A stretch of 64,000 nt of DNA from Paraburkholderia largidicola (GTDB taxonomy: Bacteria; Pseudomonadota; Gammaproteobacteria; Burkholderiales; Burkholderiaceae). Positions 17,909 to 25,395 of this stretch are shown here, piece by piece; the stretch's first letter is position 1; each line of letters opens with the position of its first letter. The stretch is from NCBI RefSeq assembly GCF_013426895.1, contig NZ_AP023175.1, positions 1,736,001 through 1,800,000 on the forward strand, read 5' to 3'. Position numbers and translations under genes: made by a program. Below the pieces are notes generated by a model. The model was not told where the DNA came from. It saw nothing but the letters and a program-made list of their open reading frames with translations, and made no database searches.

Positions 17909-18566
17909 ACTGCCTCGATTGATTGGCTCTGCTTTAGGTTTTCTATTTTGCCAATCGGCAATAGCGGGAATTATTTCTCTATACGATGAATCTCGGATTA
18001 TAACATTTTCGAATGGACACAAGACATACGGACACTATGCGGCGCACAATGAACTGTTCTATTGTGAATTCTTTTTTATGTCCGATGGGCCAGTGCATGA
18101 TTCAGATAAAACAATCCCAATCCAAACATTCGATCTGAATTATCGTAAGAATAAGTACACGTATTCACGACGCGAATCTGATTCCTCTATCCAGGGGGCG
18201 TTGACGAAGCAAGGATCCGCTATAACGATAACCACCGAAAATCCACGCGGAGGATGTCAGAGTGCGGCGGGGCTGTTTTCAGATGGAGGAGTACCCTACA
18301 CGGAAGTAAAGCGAATCGCCGGATTGGGATTCGGCGTGGCAACCAGAAAGACGGTTATATACATAAATCCGGATGAAATTAAAAAAAGGGGATATCTTTT
18401 AGCCGGCGATACAGTCGCCGTGATTAAGCAAAAAAATAACTACTCATATGTCCGATATGTAAATCCCGATATGCTCATAGAAGATGATGATAAGAGGCAT
18501 ATCACTACAGGTTGGGTACGTTCTACGGACCTCGTGGACCCCTTTCCGCCAGCGGGCAAACAATGA
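17895..18566 (+). CDS. Presumed immunity protein of the muramidase effector, exported, SH3-like C-terminus
   Basis: A 223-residue protein whose ATG lies inside the effector's last codons (14-bp overlap), so translation is coupled. It has a signal peptide (about residues 1-24, LIGSALGFLFCQSAIAG), placing it in the periplasm where a muramidase acts. The C-terminal part (about 165-215: GYLLAGDTVAVIKQKN, YSYVRYV, ITTGWVRSTDLVDP) has the look of a bacterial SH3 fold. The gene is very AT-rich, like the end of the effector. I recognise no named immunity family; the role is inferred from position, export and coupling. Confidence 0.7.
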   Translation: MSSSKLPRLIGSALGFLFCQSAIAGIISLYDESRIITFSNGHKTYGHYAAHNELFYCEFFFMSDGPVHDSDKTIPIQTFDLNYRKNKYTYSRRESDSSIQGALTKQGSAITITTENPRGGCQSAAGLFSDGGVPYTEVKRIAGLGFGVATRKTVIYINPDEIKKRGYLLAGDTVAVIKQKNNYSYVRYVNPDMLIEDDDKRHITTGWVRSTDLVDPFPPAGKQ

Positions 18567-18814
18567 TCGATCTCATCCGACTCGGCGACACCACCGACCA
18601 CGGCGGTGAAGTCGTCACCGCATCCGACACGATGCGCTACGACGGTCGCCGTGTTGCCCGAAAGGGCGACATGGTGACGTGCCCGCAGCATCCCAGTGTC
18701 AATCCGAATGTCATTCTCGAGGGCGATGCAAGCATCACGGACGGAGGCGTACCCGCCGCGCGTCACGGGCACAAGGTGACATGCGGCTGTCACCTCATGT
18801 CCAGCCTTGCATAG
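18563..18814 (+). CDS. PAAR-domain T6SS spike-tip protein
   Basis: An 83-residue protein, MIDLIRLGDTTDHGGEVV at the start, then GDMVTCPQHP, GDASITDGGVPAARHGHKVTCGC, the spacing of a PAAR repeat with Cys/His residues for the tip metal. It forms the cone that sharpens the VgrG spike. The ATG overlaps the immunity stop (ATGA). GC content is back to the level of the chromosome. Together the four genes form a complete spike-and-cargo unit: VgrG, toxin, immunity, PAAR. Confidence 0.9.
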   Translation: MIDLIRLGDTTDHGGEVVTASDTMRYDGRRVARKGDMVTCPQHPSVNPNVILEGDASITDGGVPAARHGHKVTCGCHLMSSLA

Positions 18815-19069
18815 GTGTCGGCAGTGCGCGGTACTCGACTGATGCCTGACCGACCGGGCGCGTAGCGTTATCTGCCGGTTCCCCGACGCGATTCAGGCCA
18901 TCTCCGTAAGGCAGGAACGTGACGGTCGCAAATCAGACGACGGCACGAATCCGTAGCGCGAAAGCGGTACGGCATTCGGCTGTCCCCGAGAAATGCCTTG
19001 CACAGGGACAACGCGTGCCCAAGTAAGTCCGTATCGCGGATGCCAGCAAAAAAGCAGAAACACCACTAA

Positions 19070-19393
19070 TCACGCCACGCTGGCAAAAGCCTCTTCAATT
19101 TGCGCGGCATCGGTAGGCCGCACCACCCGCGCCACTTCAAGGCCATCGCGCACAAACACCAGCGTCGGCCACAACTTAACCTTGAACGAACGCCCAAGCG
19201 GCCTTCCCGGCCCATCCTCGATTTTCAGATGCCGCGTGCCGGGATGCTGGCTAAACGCCCGACCGATCACAGGCTGCGCCCCTTGGCAATACCCGCACCA
19301 GTCGGTCCCAAACTCGACAACGGTCACGCCAGGCATAGCATCAACATCCGCGCGCGTCGGCGCAATCTTCGAGTATTGATTCGCGGTAGTCAT
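19070..19393 (-). CDS. Thioredoxin family protein
   Basis: A 107-residue protein with the active-site motif WCGYC in VEFGTDWCGYCQGAQPVIGRA and the cis-proline segment KLWPTLVFVRDG. It lacks a signal peptide, so it acts in the cytoplasm as a disulfide reductase. GGAGG lies just before the ATG at 19393, rather close; a TTG 21 bases upstream is an alternative start. The CGYC active site differs from the CGPC of classical thioredoxin and is common in this small family. Confidence 0.87.
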   Translation of the reverse strand: MTTANQYSKIAPTRADVDAMPGVTVVEFGTDWCGYCQGAQPVIGRAFSQHPGTRHLKIEDGPGRPLGRSFKVKLWPTLVFVRDGLEVARVVRPTDAAQIEEAFASVA

Positions 19394-19459
19394 AAGCCTC
19401 CATGAGCCGGGCAACGCAGCGCCTCACACGCGCGTAGCGAAAGAAACCCTGCTTAATCG

Positions 19460-20587
19460 TCACTCAGCAACAGCCTGCCGCCGCGCGCGAACAGCCTGCG
19501 CAAGCGTATGCAGCACAGGCTCAGTCTGCGCCCAACCGATGCAGGCATCGGTAATCGACACCCCACGAGCAAGCGGCACACCCGGCTTCAGATCCTGTCG
19601 CCCCGCTTCGAGATGGCTCTCGATCATCACACCGACGATCCGTTTATCGCCGCCCGTCAACTGGTTAGCGAGATCCTGAGCGACTTCGATCTGCCGCTCA
19701 TGCGACTTGTTCGAATTGGCATGCGAGCAATCGACCATCACCTGTTCCCGCAAGCCCAACTTGCGCAGCGCGGCACACGCTTCCTCGACGCCTGCTGCGT
19801 CGTAATTCGGTCCCTTCTTGCCGCCACGCAAGATCACATGCGCGTCATCGTTGCCACGCGTCTCGAAGATCGCGGCCATGCCCATCTTCGTCATGCCCAT
19901 GAACGCGTGACTCGCGGCCGCAGCAACGATCGCATCGGCAGCGATTTGCACGCCGCCGTCGGTGCCGTTCTTGAATCCGATAGGACACGACAACCCCGAC
20001 GCAAGCTGCCGATGGCTCTGGCTTTCAGTCGTGCGCGCGCCGATCGCGCCCCAGGCGATCAGATCGGCAATGTATTGCGGGCTCAGCAGATCGAGAAACT
20101 CGGTGCCCGTCGGCAGACCCAGGCCGCTGATCTCGAGCAGCAATTCACGCGCACGGCGAAGCCCTTCATTGATCCGGAAGCTGCCGTCCAGACGCGGATC
20201 GTTGATATAGCCTTTCCAGCCAACCGTGGTACGCGGCTTCTCGAAGTACACCCGCATCACGATCAACAGATCGTCGCGCAGCGAATCGGCGGCGGCTTTC
20301 AGCTTGTGCGCGTATTCCATCGCCTGATCGTGGTCGTGAATCGAGCACGGACCGACGACGACGACCAGCCGGTCGTCACGATCGTGCAGGATATCGGCGA
20401 TTTCGACGCGGCTCTTTTCAACCAGCGTCTGCACGTCGGGCGAGCACGGCAGTTCGTCGAGCAGCAGCGCCGGCGAGATCAGCGGACGCACCGCGCCGAT
20501 GCGCGTGTCGTCGATGCGCGTGATGTCCTGGGTGGAATCGGCGACGCCGGCTTCCTGGTCGCGTGTGGGGTTGTCGATGCGGCTCAC
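19460..20587 (-). CDS. aroG: 3-deoxy-7-phosphoheptulonate synthase (DAHP synthase, class I AroG type)
   Basis: A 375-residue enzyme of the first shikimate-pathway step (phosphoenolpyruvate + erythrose 4-phosphate to DAHP). Family blocks are clear: VVVGPCSIHDHDQAMEYA, MRVYFEKPRTTVGWKGYIND, GTEFLDLLSPQYIADLIAWG, GARTTESQSHRQLASGLSCP, GFKNGTDG, and MVDCSHANSNKSHERQ. The start is GTG with GGAG seven bases upstream. The N-terminal extension of about 25 residues over the E. coli enzyme is usual in Burkholderia. Which aromatic amino acid inhibits it cannot be read safely. It is monocistronic. Confidence 0.95.
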   Translation of the reverse strand: MSRIDNPTRDQEAGVADSTQDITRIDDTRIGAVRPLISPALLLDELPCSPDVQTLVEKSRVEIADILHDRDDRLVVVVGPCSIHDHDQAMEYAHKLKAAADSLRDDLLIVMRVYFEKPRTTVGWKGYINDPRLDGSFRINEGLRRARELLLEISGLGLPTGTEFLDLLSPQYIADLIAWGAIGARTTESQSHRQLASGLSCPIGFKNGTDGGVQIAADAIVAAAASHAFMGMTKMGMAAIFETRGNDDAHVILRGGKKGPNYDAAGVEEACAALRKLGLREQVMVDCSHANSNKSHERQIEVAQDLANQLTGGDKRIVGVMIESHLEAGRQDLKPGVPLARGVSITDACIGWAQTEPVLHTLAQAVRARRQAVAE

Positions 20588-20672
20588 GTTATTCTCCAGC
20601 TCTGCATTTTGGGGCGATTGAGGATTATCGCACTCGCCGTGCGGGAGACGCAGCCGGCCTCCCGAGCGGGCC

Positions 20673-21761
20673 TCAAGCGCCGTTCATCAACTGGATCAGA
20701 TAAGGCTTCCACACCTCTGGGTGCGCGAGCGTCTGGTGTCCGTACGATTGCGCCGTCTCCGGCATCTCGACGTAACGCCCTTGCGGCACCTTGCCGATCA
20801 GCCGCTGCATCACGTTCAGATCCGTCGCGTTGATCAGGTCGTCGGCGAAATTGACGGCGAACAGGCGGCTGCGAATCGCGCCGAGATCCGGCTCCGGGTT
20901 GTAATCCCACGACGACTCGAACCAGTACAGCACGTCGTTGGGATCGGTCTTCGCCGCATCCGCGACGATCGATTCCGTCATGCGCGTCGCGGCCGCGCGG
21001 TCGGGCGCCTGTTCCTGCATGCGCGCCGCGTTGCCCGTGATCAGCGTGAAGACGGGCATCACGCGCGTCCATTGCGTCGGCGGCGTCGTATAGCTGCCGT
21101 CCTGCCAGCCCGGGTCATTGCGGATCGCGCCGACGATCATCTGCCGCCACAGCCAGTTGCGCCCCGCCATCGCGATCGGCTGGCTGGCGATGGGCATCAG
21201 CATGTCGGCCATGCCCGGATAACGCTCGCCCCACATCCACGTCTGCATGCCGCCCATCGACGTGCCGAGCACGAGCTTCAGATGCCGCACCTTCAGCCCT
21301 TCGACCAGCATCCTGTGATTCGCTTCGACGACATCGCCGTAGCCGTAATGCGGAAACTTCGTACGCAAGCCGTCGCTCGGTTTGGACGAGCCGCCGCGCC
21401 CGAGGCCGTCGGGAATCACGACGAAGTAGCGCTGCGTGTCGAGCGGCTCGCCGGCGGCGAACAGTTCCTTGCGCATCAGCGGCGTGAGGAATGCCTTGCC
21501 CGTGCCCGTCGTGCCGTGCAGCAGCAGCACGGCGTTCGTGATCTCGCCGTGCGTGTCGCGCTGCGGCGTGCCGAGCGTGACGTAATGGATGCGCAGTTCG
21601 GGAAAGATCGTGCCGTCGGAGAAATGGAAGTCATGCGCGATGAAGTCGGCTGCATGTTCGGTGGGATCGGTAGAAGCGTCGGCGGCGTGGGCAGCAGGCA
21701 AGGTCTGCGCGAATGCGAAAGCCGTCAGTAATGCAAGGCGGGTGAGAATCGAACGAAACAC
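20673..21761 (-). CDS. Exported alpha/beta-hydrolase, homoserine acetyltransferase-like
   Basis: A 362-residue protein with a signal peptide (ending TLPAAHA near residue 26). The alpha/beta-hydrolase core has LLLHGTTGTGKAF, the nucleophile elbow LVLGTSMGGMQTWMWGERYPG (Ser) and a late SYGHQT His. The order resembles the MetX/homoserine O-acetyltransferase fold, but export to the periplasm argues against methionine synthesis and for a hydrolase or esterase. The start is GTG with CGGAGACC in front. Its substrate is unknown. Confidence 0.82.
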   Translation of the reverse strand: MFRSILTRLALLTAFAFAQTLPAAHAADASTDPTEHAADFIAHDFHFSDGTIFPELRIHYVTLGTPQRDTHGEITNAVLLLHGTTGTGKAFLTPLMRKELFAAGEPLDTQRYFVVIPDGLGRGGSSKPSDGLRTKFPHYGYGDVVEANHRMLVEGLKVRHLKLVLGTSMGGMQTWMWGERYPGMADMLMPIASQPIAMAGRNWLWRQMIVGAIRNDPGWQDGSYTTPPTQWTRVMPVFTLITGNAARMQEQAPDRAAATRMTESIVADAAKTDPNDVLYWFESSWDYNPEPDLGAIRSRLFAVNFADDLINATDLNVMQRLIGKVPQGRYVEMPETAQSYGHQTLAHPEVWKPYLIQLMNGA

Positions 21762-21844
21762 TGTTGGTCTCCGTCAACGTGCACGCGATGGGTTGCGATC
21801 GTACACGATGACGGAAATAAACGTGCGGACGTGCCTCGCGGAAA

Positions 21845-22381
21845 TCAGAGCGCGTCGTAGCGCGCCTTGATTCCCTCGAACATCGTCCAGAACGACGCGG
21901 GCGCGGTGCCGTTCAGGCGCTCGCGCAACACCTCGAGATGGCTGTGCCAGCCCGGACCGACGTCGAGTTGCTCGTCACGTCCCGACAGGTTGCGATGCGT
22001 GAGCACGAGCTTCACCTGATCGCCCGCCTCCGACAGCTCGAAGGTCACTTCCGACAGGTTGTCCTGAATGCTGCCCCACGTGAACGCGAGCAGATGCGGT
22101 GGCTCGATGCGCAACAGCCGATGCAGCGAATCATGTCCGCCCGCGTACTGTCGATACGGCTCCGGCGGAAGCTCAGGCGACGCCGACAACAGCGAGTGAT
22201 CGAAACGCATCATGAAGTCGCCGCCGGGCTGTGCCGGCATCGCGCCCGATGCGAGCCACTGGCTGCGCTTGTCGGACTCGGTCAGATACGCCCATACGCG
22301 CTCGATCGGGCCGGGTAGCAGACGTTCGAAGCGCACGACCTGCGTGCCGTCGAAAACACCGAGTTGTTCGTTCTGGTTCAT
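21845..22381 (-). CDS. SRPBCC / AHSA1-like protein of an ArsR-coupled pair
   Basis: A 178-residue START-fold protein: VVRFERLLPGPIERVWAYLTE, SQWLASGAMPAQPGGDFMMRF, LLAFTWGS and FELSEAGDQVKLVLTHRNLS. The ATG at 22381 has GGGAGAT upstream and overlaps the stop of the ArsR gene (ATGA). ArsR-SRPBCC pairs are common in proteobacteria and actinobacteria; the pair is usually autoregulated, but the ligand is rarely known. Confidence 0.87.
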   Translation of the reverse strand: MNQNEQLGVFDGTQVVRFERLLPGPIERVWAYLTESDKRSQWLASGAMPAQPGGDFMMRFDHSLLSASPELPPEPYRQYAGGHDSLHRLLRIEPPHLLAFTWGSIQDNLSEVTFELSEAGDQVKLVLTHRNLSGRDEQLDVGPGWHSHLEVLRERLNGTAPASFWTMFEGIKARYDAL

Positions 22382-22710
22382 CGTGTATCTCCCTTGGAAT
22401 TGCGCAGCAGGTCTTCGAGCGCGTCGAGCCGGCTGTTCCAGAAGCGTTCGTAGAAGCGCAGCCACGCGTCGGCGGCGGCGAGCGGAGCCGGGTCGATCCG
22501 GCAGATATGCGAGCGCCCTTCCACACGGCGCTGGATCAGCCCCGCGCCTTCGAGCACCTTGACGTGCTTCGACGCCGCCGCGAACGACATCGCGAACGGC
22601 GCGGCCAGTTCGCCGATGCTGCGCTCGCCCGTGGCGAGCTGCGCGAGCATCGCGCGCCGGGTGGGGTCGGACAGCGCGCGAAACACGCCGTCGAGAGCGG
22701 ACTCGTTCAT
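22378..22710 (-). CDS. ArsR-family transcriptional regulator
   Basis: A 110-residue winged-helix repressor: MNESALDGVFRALSDPTRRA, MLAQLATGERSIGELAAPF, SFAAASKHVKVLEGAGLIQRR. The metal-binding cysteines of arsenic-type members are absent, so it belongs to the non-metal group that accompanies SRPBCC proteins. I chose the ATG at 22710; an upstream TTG would fall inside the operator palindrome at 22741. It overlaps the SRPBCC gene by 4 bp. Confidence 0.9.
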   Translation of the reverse strand: MNESALDGVFRALSDPTRRAMLAQLATGERSIGELAAPFAMSFAAASKHVKVLEGAGLIQRRVEGRSHICRIDPAPLAAADAWLRFYERFWNSRLDALEDLLRNSKGDTR

Positions 22711-22740
22711 TCGCCCGAGTATAGGCAGGGTCTCGACGTT

Positions 22741-22760
22741 ATTCAACCATTCAGTTGAAT
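22741..22760. promoter_or_regulatory. ArsR-type operator palindrome
   Basis: ATTCAAC CATTCA GTTGAAT, a perfect 7-bp inverted repeat, lies 31 bp upstream of the ArsR start and right after the end of the convergent-side MocR gene. The TCAAC...GTTGA form is familiar from operators of ArsR-SRPBCC pairs, so autorepression is the simplest reading. Confidence 0.65.
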
Positions 22761-22761
22761 A

Positions 22762-24231
22762 TTATTTGCCGCGCATCAAGGTGCGAATCCCCACGCCGAG
22801 TTCGGCGACGAGCCGGTCGGCCTTCTCGGGGCGCACGCCCGCGTAGCCGAGCATGAAACCGTTATAGCGTTCGGCATCCTCGCCTTGATGGCAGTACGTG
22901 CTCAACGGCGAAACCGACATGCCTTGCTCGCGCAACGCGGCGCTCACGTCGCGGTCTTGCAGCGGCGCATCGAGCCGCATCGTCAGATGCATGCCGCTGC
23001 CATCGGACGAAACGGTCACGAGATCGAGCATGTGCGTGTAAATCGCGCTGACCACCGCTTCGCGCCGCTGCTGGTAGATGCGGCGCATGCGTCGCAAATG
23101 ACGTGCGTACTTGCCGCTTTCGATGAAGTCCGCCAGCGCGACCTGATCCGCGACCCGCCCTTGCCGCGACATCTCGCCGATCACGCCGCCGATCTCCGGT
23201 GCGAGGCTCGCGGGCACGATCATGAAACCGATGCGCAGCGCCGGGAACATCGTCTTGCTGAAGGTGCCGAGATAGACGACGGGCGCCGCGTCGCGCAGGC
23301 CTTGAACCGACGGCAGCGGCGGACCGCTGTGGCGCAGCTCGCTGTCGTAGTCGTCCTCGATGATCCACGCGCCGCGCTCGACGATGTTGTCGATGATCGA
23401 CCAGCGCCGCTCCAGGCTCAGCACGCTGCCAAGCGGGTATTGATGCGACGGCGTGATGTAGACGAGGCGCGGCGGCGTGCGCTGCCAGTGTGCCTCTGTG
23501 GGCGCGAGTCCCGCGGCATCGACGGGAATCGGCACGATGTTCAGGTCCGCGGCCTGGAACGCGATCCGCGCGCCCTGATAGCCCGGATTTTCGAGCCACG
23601 CGGTATCGCCGGGATCGGCGAGCATGCGGGCGCACAGGTCGAGGCTCGTGTGTGTGCCCGACGTGATGAACACCTGGTCGGCCGTGCAGCGCACGCCGCG
23701 CGACACGCGCACGTACTCGGCCACCGCGCGGCGCAGCGACGGATGACCCGCGTGGTACCCGTAACCGAGGTCGCGGGCATCGACGGATCGCCAGGCGCGC
23801 TCCATCGACGCTCGCCATTGCGCGACGGGAAATTCGTCGAGCGCAGGCACACCCGCCTGAAACGGCGAACGCATGCCGCGTGTGCCGCGATCGCGCGGCA
23901 GACTGGCGACCCGCCGCGACAGACGGCTGACGGGCGCAACGCTGGCGTCTTCCGCGCTCGCCGAAGGCAGCGCGACGCAACTGACGATCGACCCGTGACG
24001 GCTCGCCGCGATGAAACCTTCTTCAGCGAGCCGTTCATACGCGTACAGCACCGAGTTGCGCGCGATGCCGAGTTGCTCGGCGAGCGCGCGTGTCGGCACG
24101 AGCTGGCTGCCGTGGCGAATGTGGCCGTTGAGGATGGCGTGCCGCAGGCTTTCGTAAAGCAGTGTTTGCTGCGTGAGCCTGCGTCCCGCGGCCTGGTTCG
24201 CGAAGCTCGACATCAACAGCCCGTAGTCCAA
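22762..24231 (-). CDS. MocR/PdxR-type regulator (GntR HTH fused to an aminotransferase-like domain)
   Basis: A 489-residue PLP-dependent regulator. The N-terminal GntR winged helix (about 20-90) has LLYESLRHAILNGHIRHGSQL, PTRALAEQLGIARNSVLYAYERL. The aminotransferase class I fold (about 125-485) has the PLP-lysine segment YLGTFSKTMFPALRIGFM and IIEDDYDSELR. The start is TTG with GGAG nine bases upstream; ATG at 24213 is an alternative. A GNAT acetyltransferase gene is divergent, 100 bp away, and is the likeliest target. Confidence 0.92.
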   Translation of the reverse strand: MDYGLLMSSFANQAAGRRLTQQTLLYESLRHAILNGHIRHGSQLVPTRALAEQLGIARNSVLYAYERLAEEGFIAASRHGSIVSCVALPSASAEDASVAPVSRLSRRVASLPRDRGTRGMRSPFQAGVPALDEFPVAQWRASMERAWRSVDARDLGYGYHAGHPSLRRAVAEYVRVSRGVRCTADQVFITSGTHTSLDLCARMLADPGDTAWLENPGYQGARIAFQAADLNIVPIPVDAAGLAPTEAHWQRTPPRLVYITPSHQYPLGSVLSLERRWSIIDNIVERGAWIIEDDYDSELRHSGPPLPSVQGLRDAAPVVYLGTFSKTMFPALRIGFMIVPASLAPEIGGVIGEMSRQGRVADQVALADFIESGKYARHLRRMRRIYQQRREAVVSAIYTHMLDLVTVSSDGSGMHLTMRLDAPLQDRDVSAALREQGMSVSPLSTYCHQGEDAERYNGFMLGYAGVRPEKADRLVAELGVGIRTLMRGK

Positions 24232-24333
24232 TTGCGTGGCTCCAGATTTTGCATTCGACGTGGAGCTAACAATGGTGCCACAGAAACCCTATGCTTCGTC
24301 GATACCCGTCGATCCAGGAAAGGAGCGTTACGC

Positions 24334-24795
24334 ATGACGCAAGCTGTGAAGATCCGCCCCGTCGTTCCCGCCGACTACGAAGCGTGGTTGCCGTTGTGGG
24401 ACGGCTATAACCGCTTTTACGGCCGCTTCGACGCAACGGCACTGCCGCGAGACATCACGCAACTCACGTGGGCGCGTTTCTTCGACGGACTCGAACCGAT
24501 GCATGCGATGGTCGCCGAGCGCGACGGCTCGCTTGTCGGCCTCGTACATTATCTGTATCACCGCAGCACGCTGATGGCGGGACCGACGTGCTATCTGCAC
24601 GATCTGTTCACGCTCGATTCGGAACGCGGCAAGGGCGTGGGCCGCGCGTTGATCGAAGCCGTCTATGCGGCGGCGAAGGCCGCGCGCGCCGAACGCGTGT
24701 ATTGGCTCACGCACGAGACGAATCAAACGGCCATGCAGCTCTACGACAAGGTCGCTGACCTGTCGGGCTTCGTCGTGTATCGGAAGCCGCTTTAG
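24334..24795 (+). CDS. GNAT family N-acetyltransferase
   Basis: A 153-residue acetyltransferase: VKIRPVVPADYEAWLPLWDG, LVHYLYHRSTLMAGPTCYLHDLFT, the acetyl-CoA loop SERGKGVGRALIEAVYAAA and the end TNQTAMQLYDKVADLSGFVVYR. AAAGGAGCG precedes the ATG. Divergent from the MocR regulator, and its stop overlaps that of the convergent DUF3501 gene. MocR-GNAT pairs are common; the acceptor may be an amine or amino acid, which is inference. Confidence 0.9.
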   Translation: MTQAVKIRPVVPADYEAWLPLWDGYNRFYGRFDATALPRDITQLTWARFFDGLEPMHAMVAERDGSLVGLVHYLYHRSTLMAGPTCYLHDLFTLDSERGKGVGRALIEAVYAAAKAARAERVYWLTHETNQTAMQLYDKVADLSGFVVYRKPL

Positions 24796-25373
24796 GCGAG
24801 GTCCTTGACGAGCGAGCGGCGCACGTCGTCGGTGATCGGCTGCGAGTCGACGGGATAGCCGGGGTGGTCGCAGCCGATATGCAACGCTGCGCCGTCGCGC
24901 AACCGCGCTTTCATCGAAGGCGTCAGTTCGAAGCGCACGAAATGCACGGCTGAGGTCTTTTCATTGTTTTCGCGTTCGAGGTCTTCGTCGGAGATCGCGT
25001 AGACAGGCTCGTCGCCGTCCACCTTCACGAACACGCTGTCTTCGATGCCGATTAGCCGTGCGAGCGCTGCACGACGCTCGACTTCGTTTTCGTACTCGAT
25101 CTGCATCGTCGCCTTGAAGTTGCTGCCGTCGGGCACGAGCGGCAGATACGCTTCGAGTTCGCCCTGAATGCCCTCCTCGTCGAAGATCTTTTCGATGTGC
25201 AGCATCTCCTGGATCTGGTAGCGGATCGTCAGTTCGTCTTCGAACAGGAACGTCAGGTGATTGCCCAGCCGGACGATGCGGTTCTTCTTGTGCTCGATGA
25301 TCCGCTCGCGCATCGTCTTGCGCTGCTTCGCATAGTTTTCGAGCGACAACAGGGAGTTCCTCGCGATGCTCAT
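24792..25373 (-). CDS. DUF3501 family protein
   Basis: A 193-residue soluble protein: RNSLLSLENYAKQRKTMRER at the start, then GNHLTFLFEDELTIRYQIQEML and IEYENEVERRAALARLIGIE. This is the DUF3501 family, whose genes regularly follow a rubrerythrin and an Fe-S oxidoreductase, as here. That conserved trio suggests a role in peroxide or anaerobic-stress handling; the biochemical function is unknown. It lies 22 bp after the Fe-S gene, same operon. Confidence 0.87.
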   Translation of the reverse strand: MSIARNSLLSLENYAKQRKTMRERIIEHKKNRIVRLGNHLTFLFEDELTIRYQIQEMLHIEKIFDEEGIQGELEAYLPLVPDGSNFKATMQIEYENEVERRAALARLIGIEDSVFVKVDGDEPVYAISDEDLERENNEKTSAVHFVRFELTPSMKARLRDGAALHIGCDHPGYPVDSQPITDDVRRSLVKDLA

Positions 25374-25395
25374 CGTTATCCTCGCAATTTGAAGA

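Noticed and set aside
22885..24795. A 636-codon open frame on the plus strand over the MocR gene
   Set aside because: It is the antisense shadow of the MocR gene in GC-rich DNA; its translation is Arg/His/Ala-rich without domains. Only its last part, from 24334, is a real gene (GNAT).
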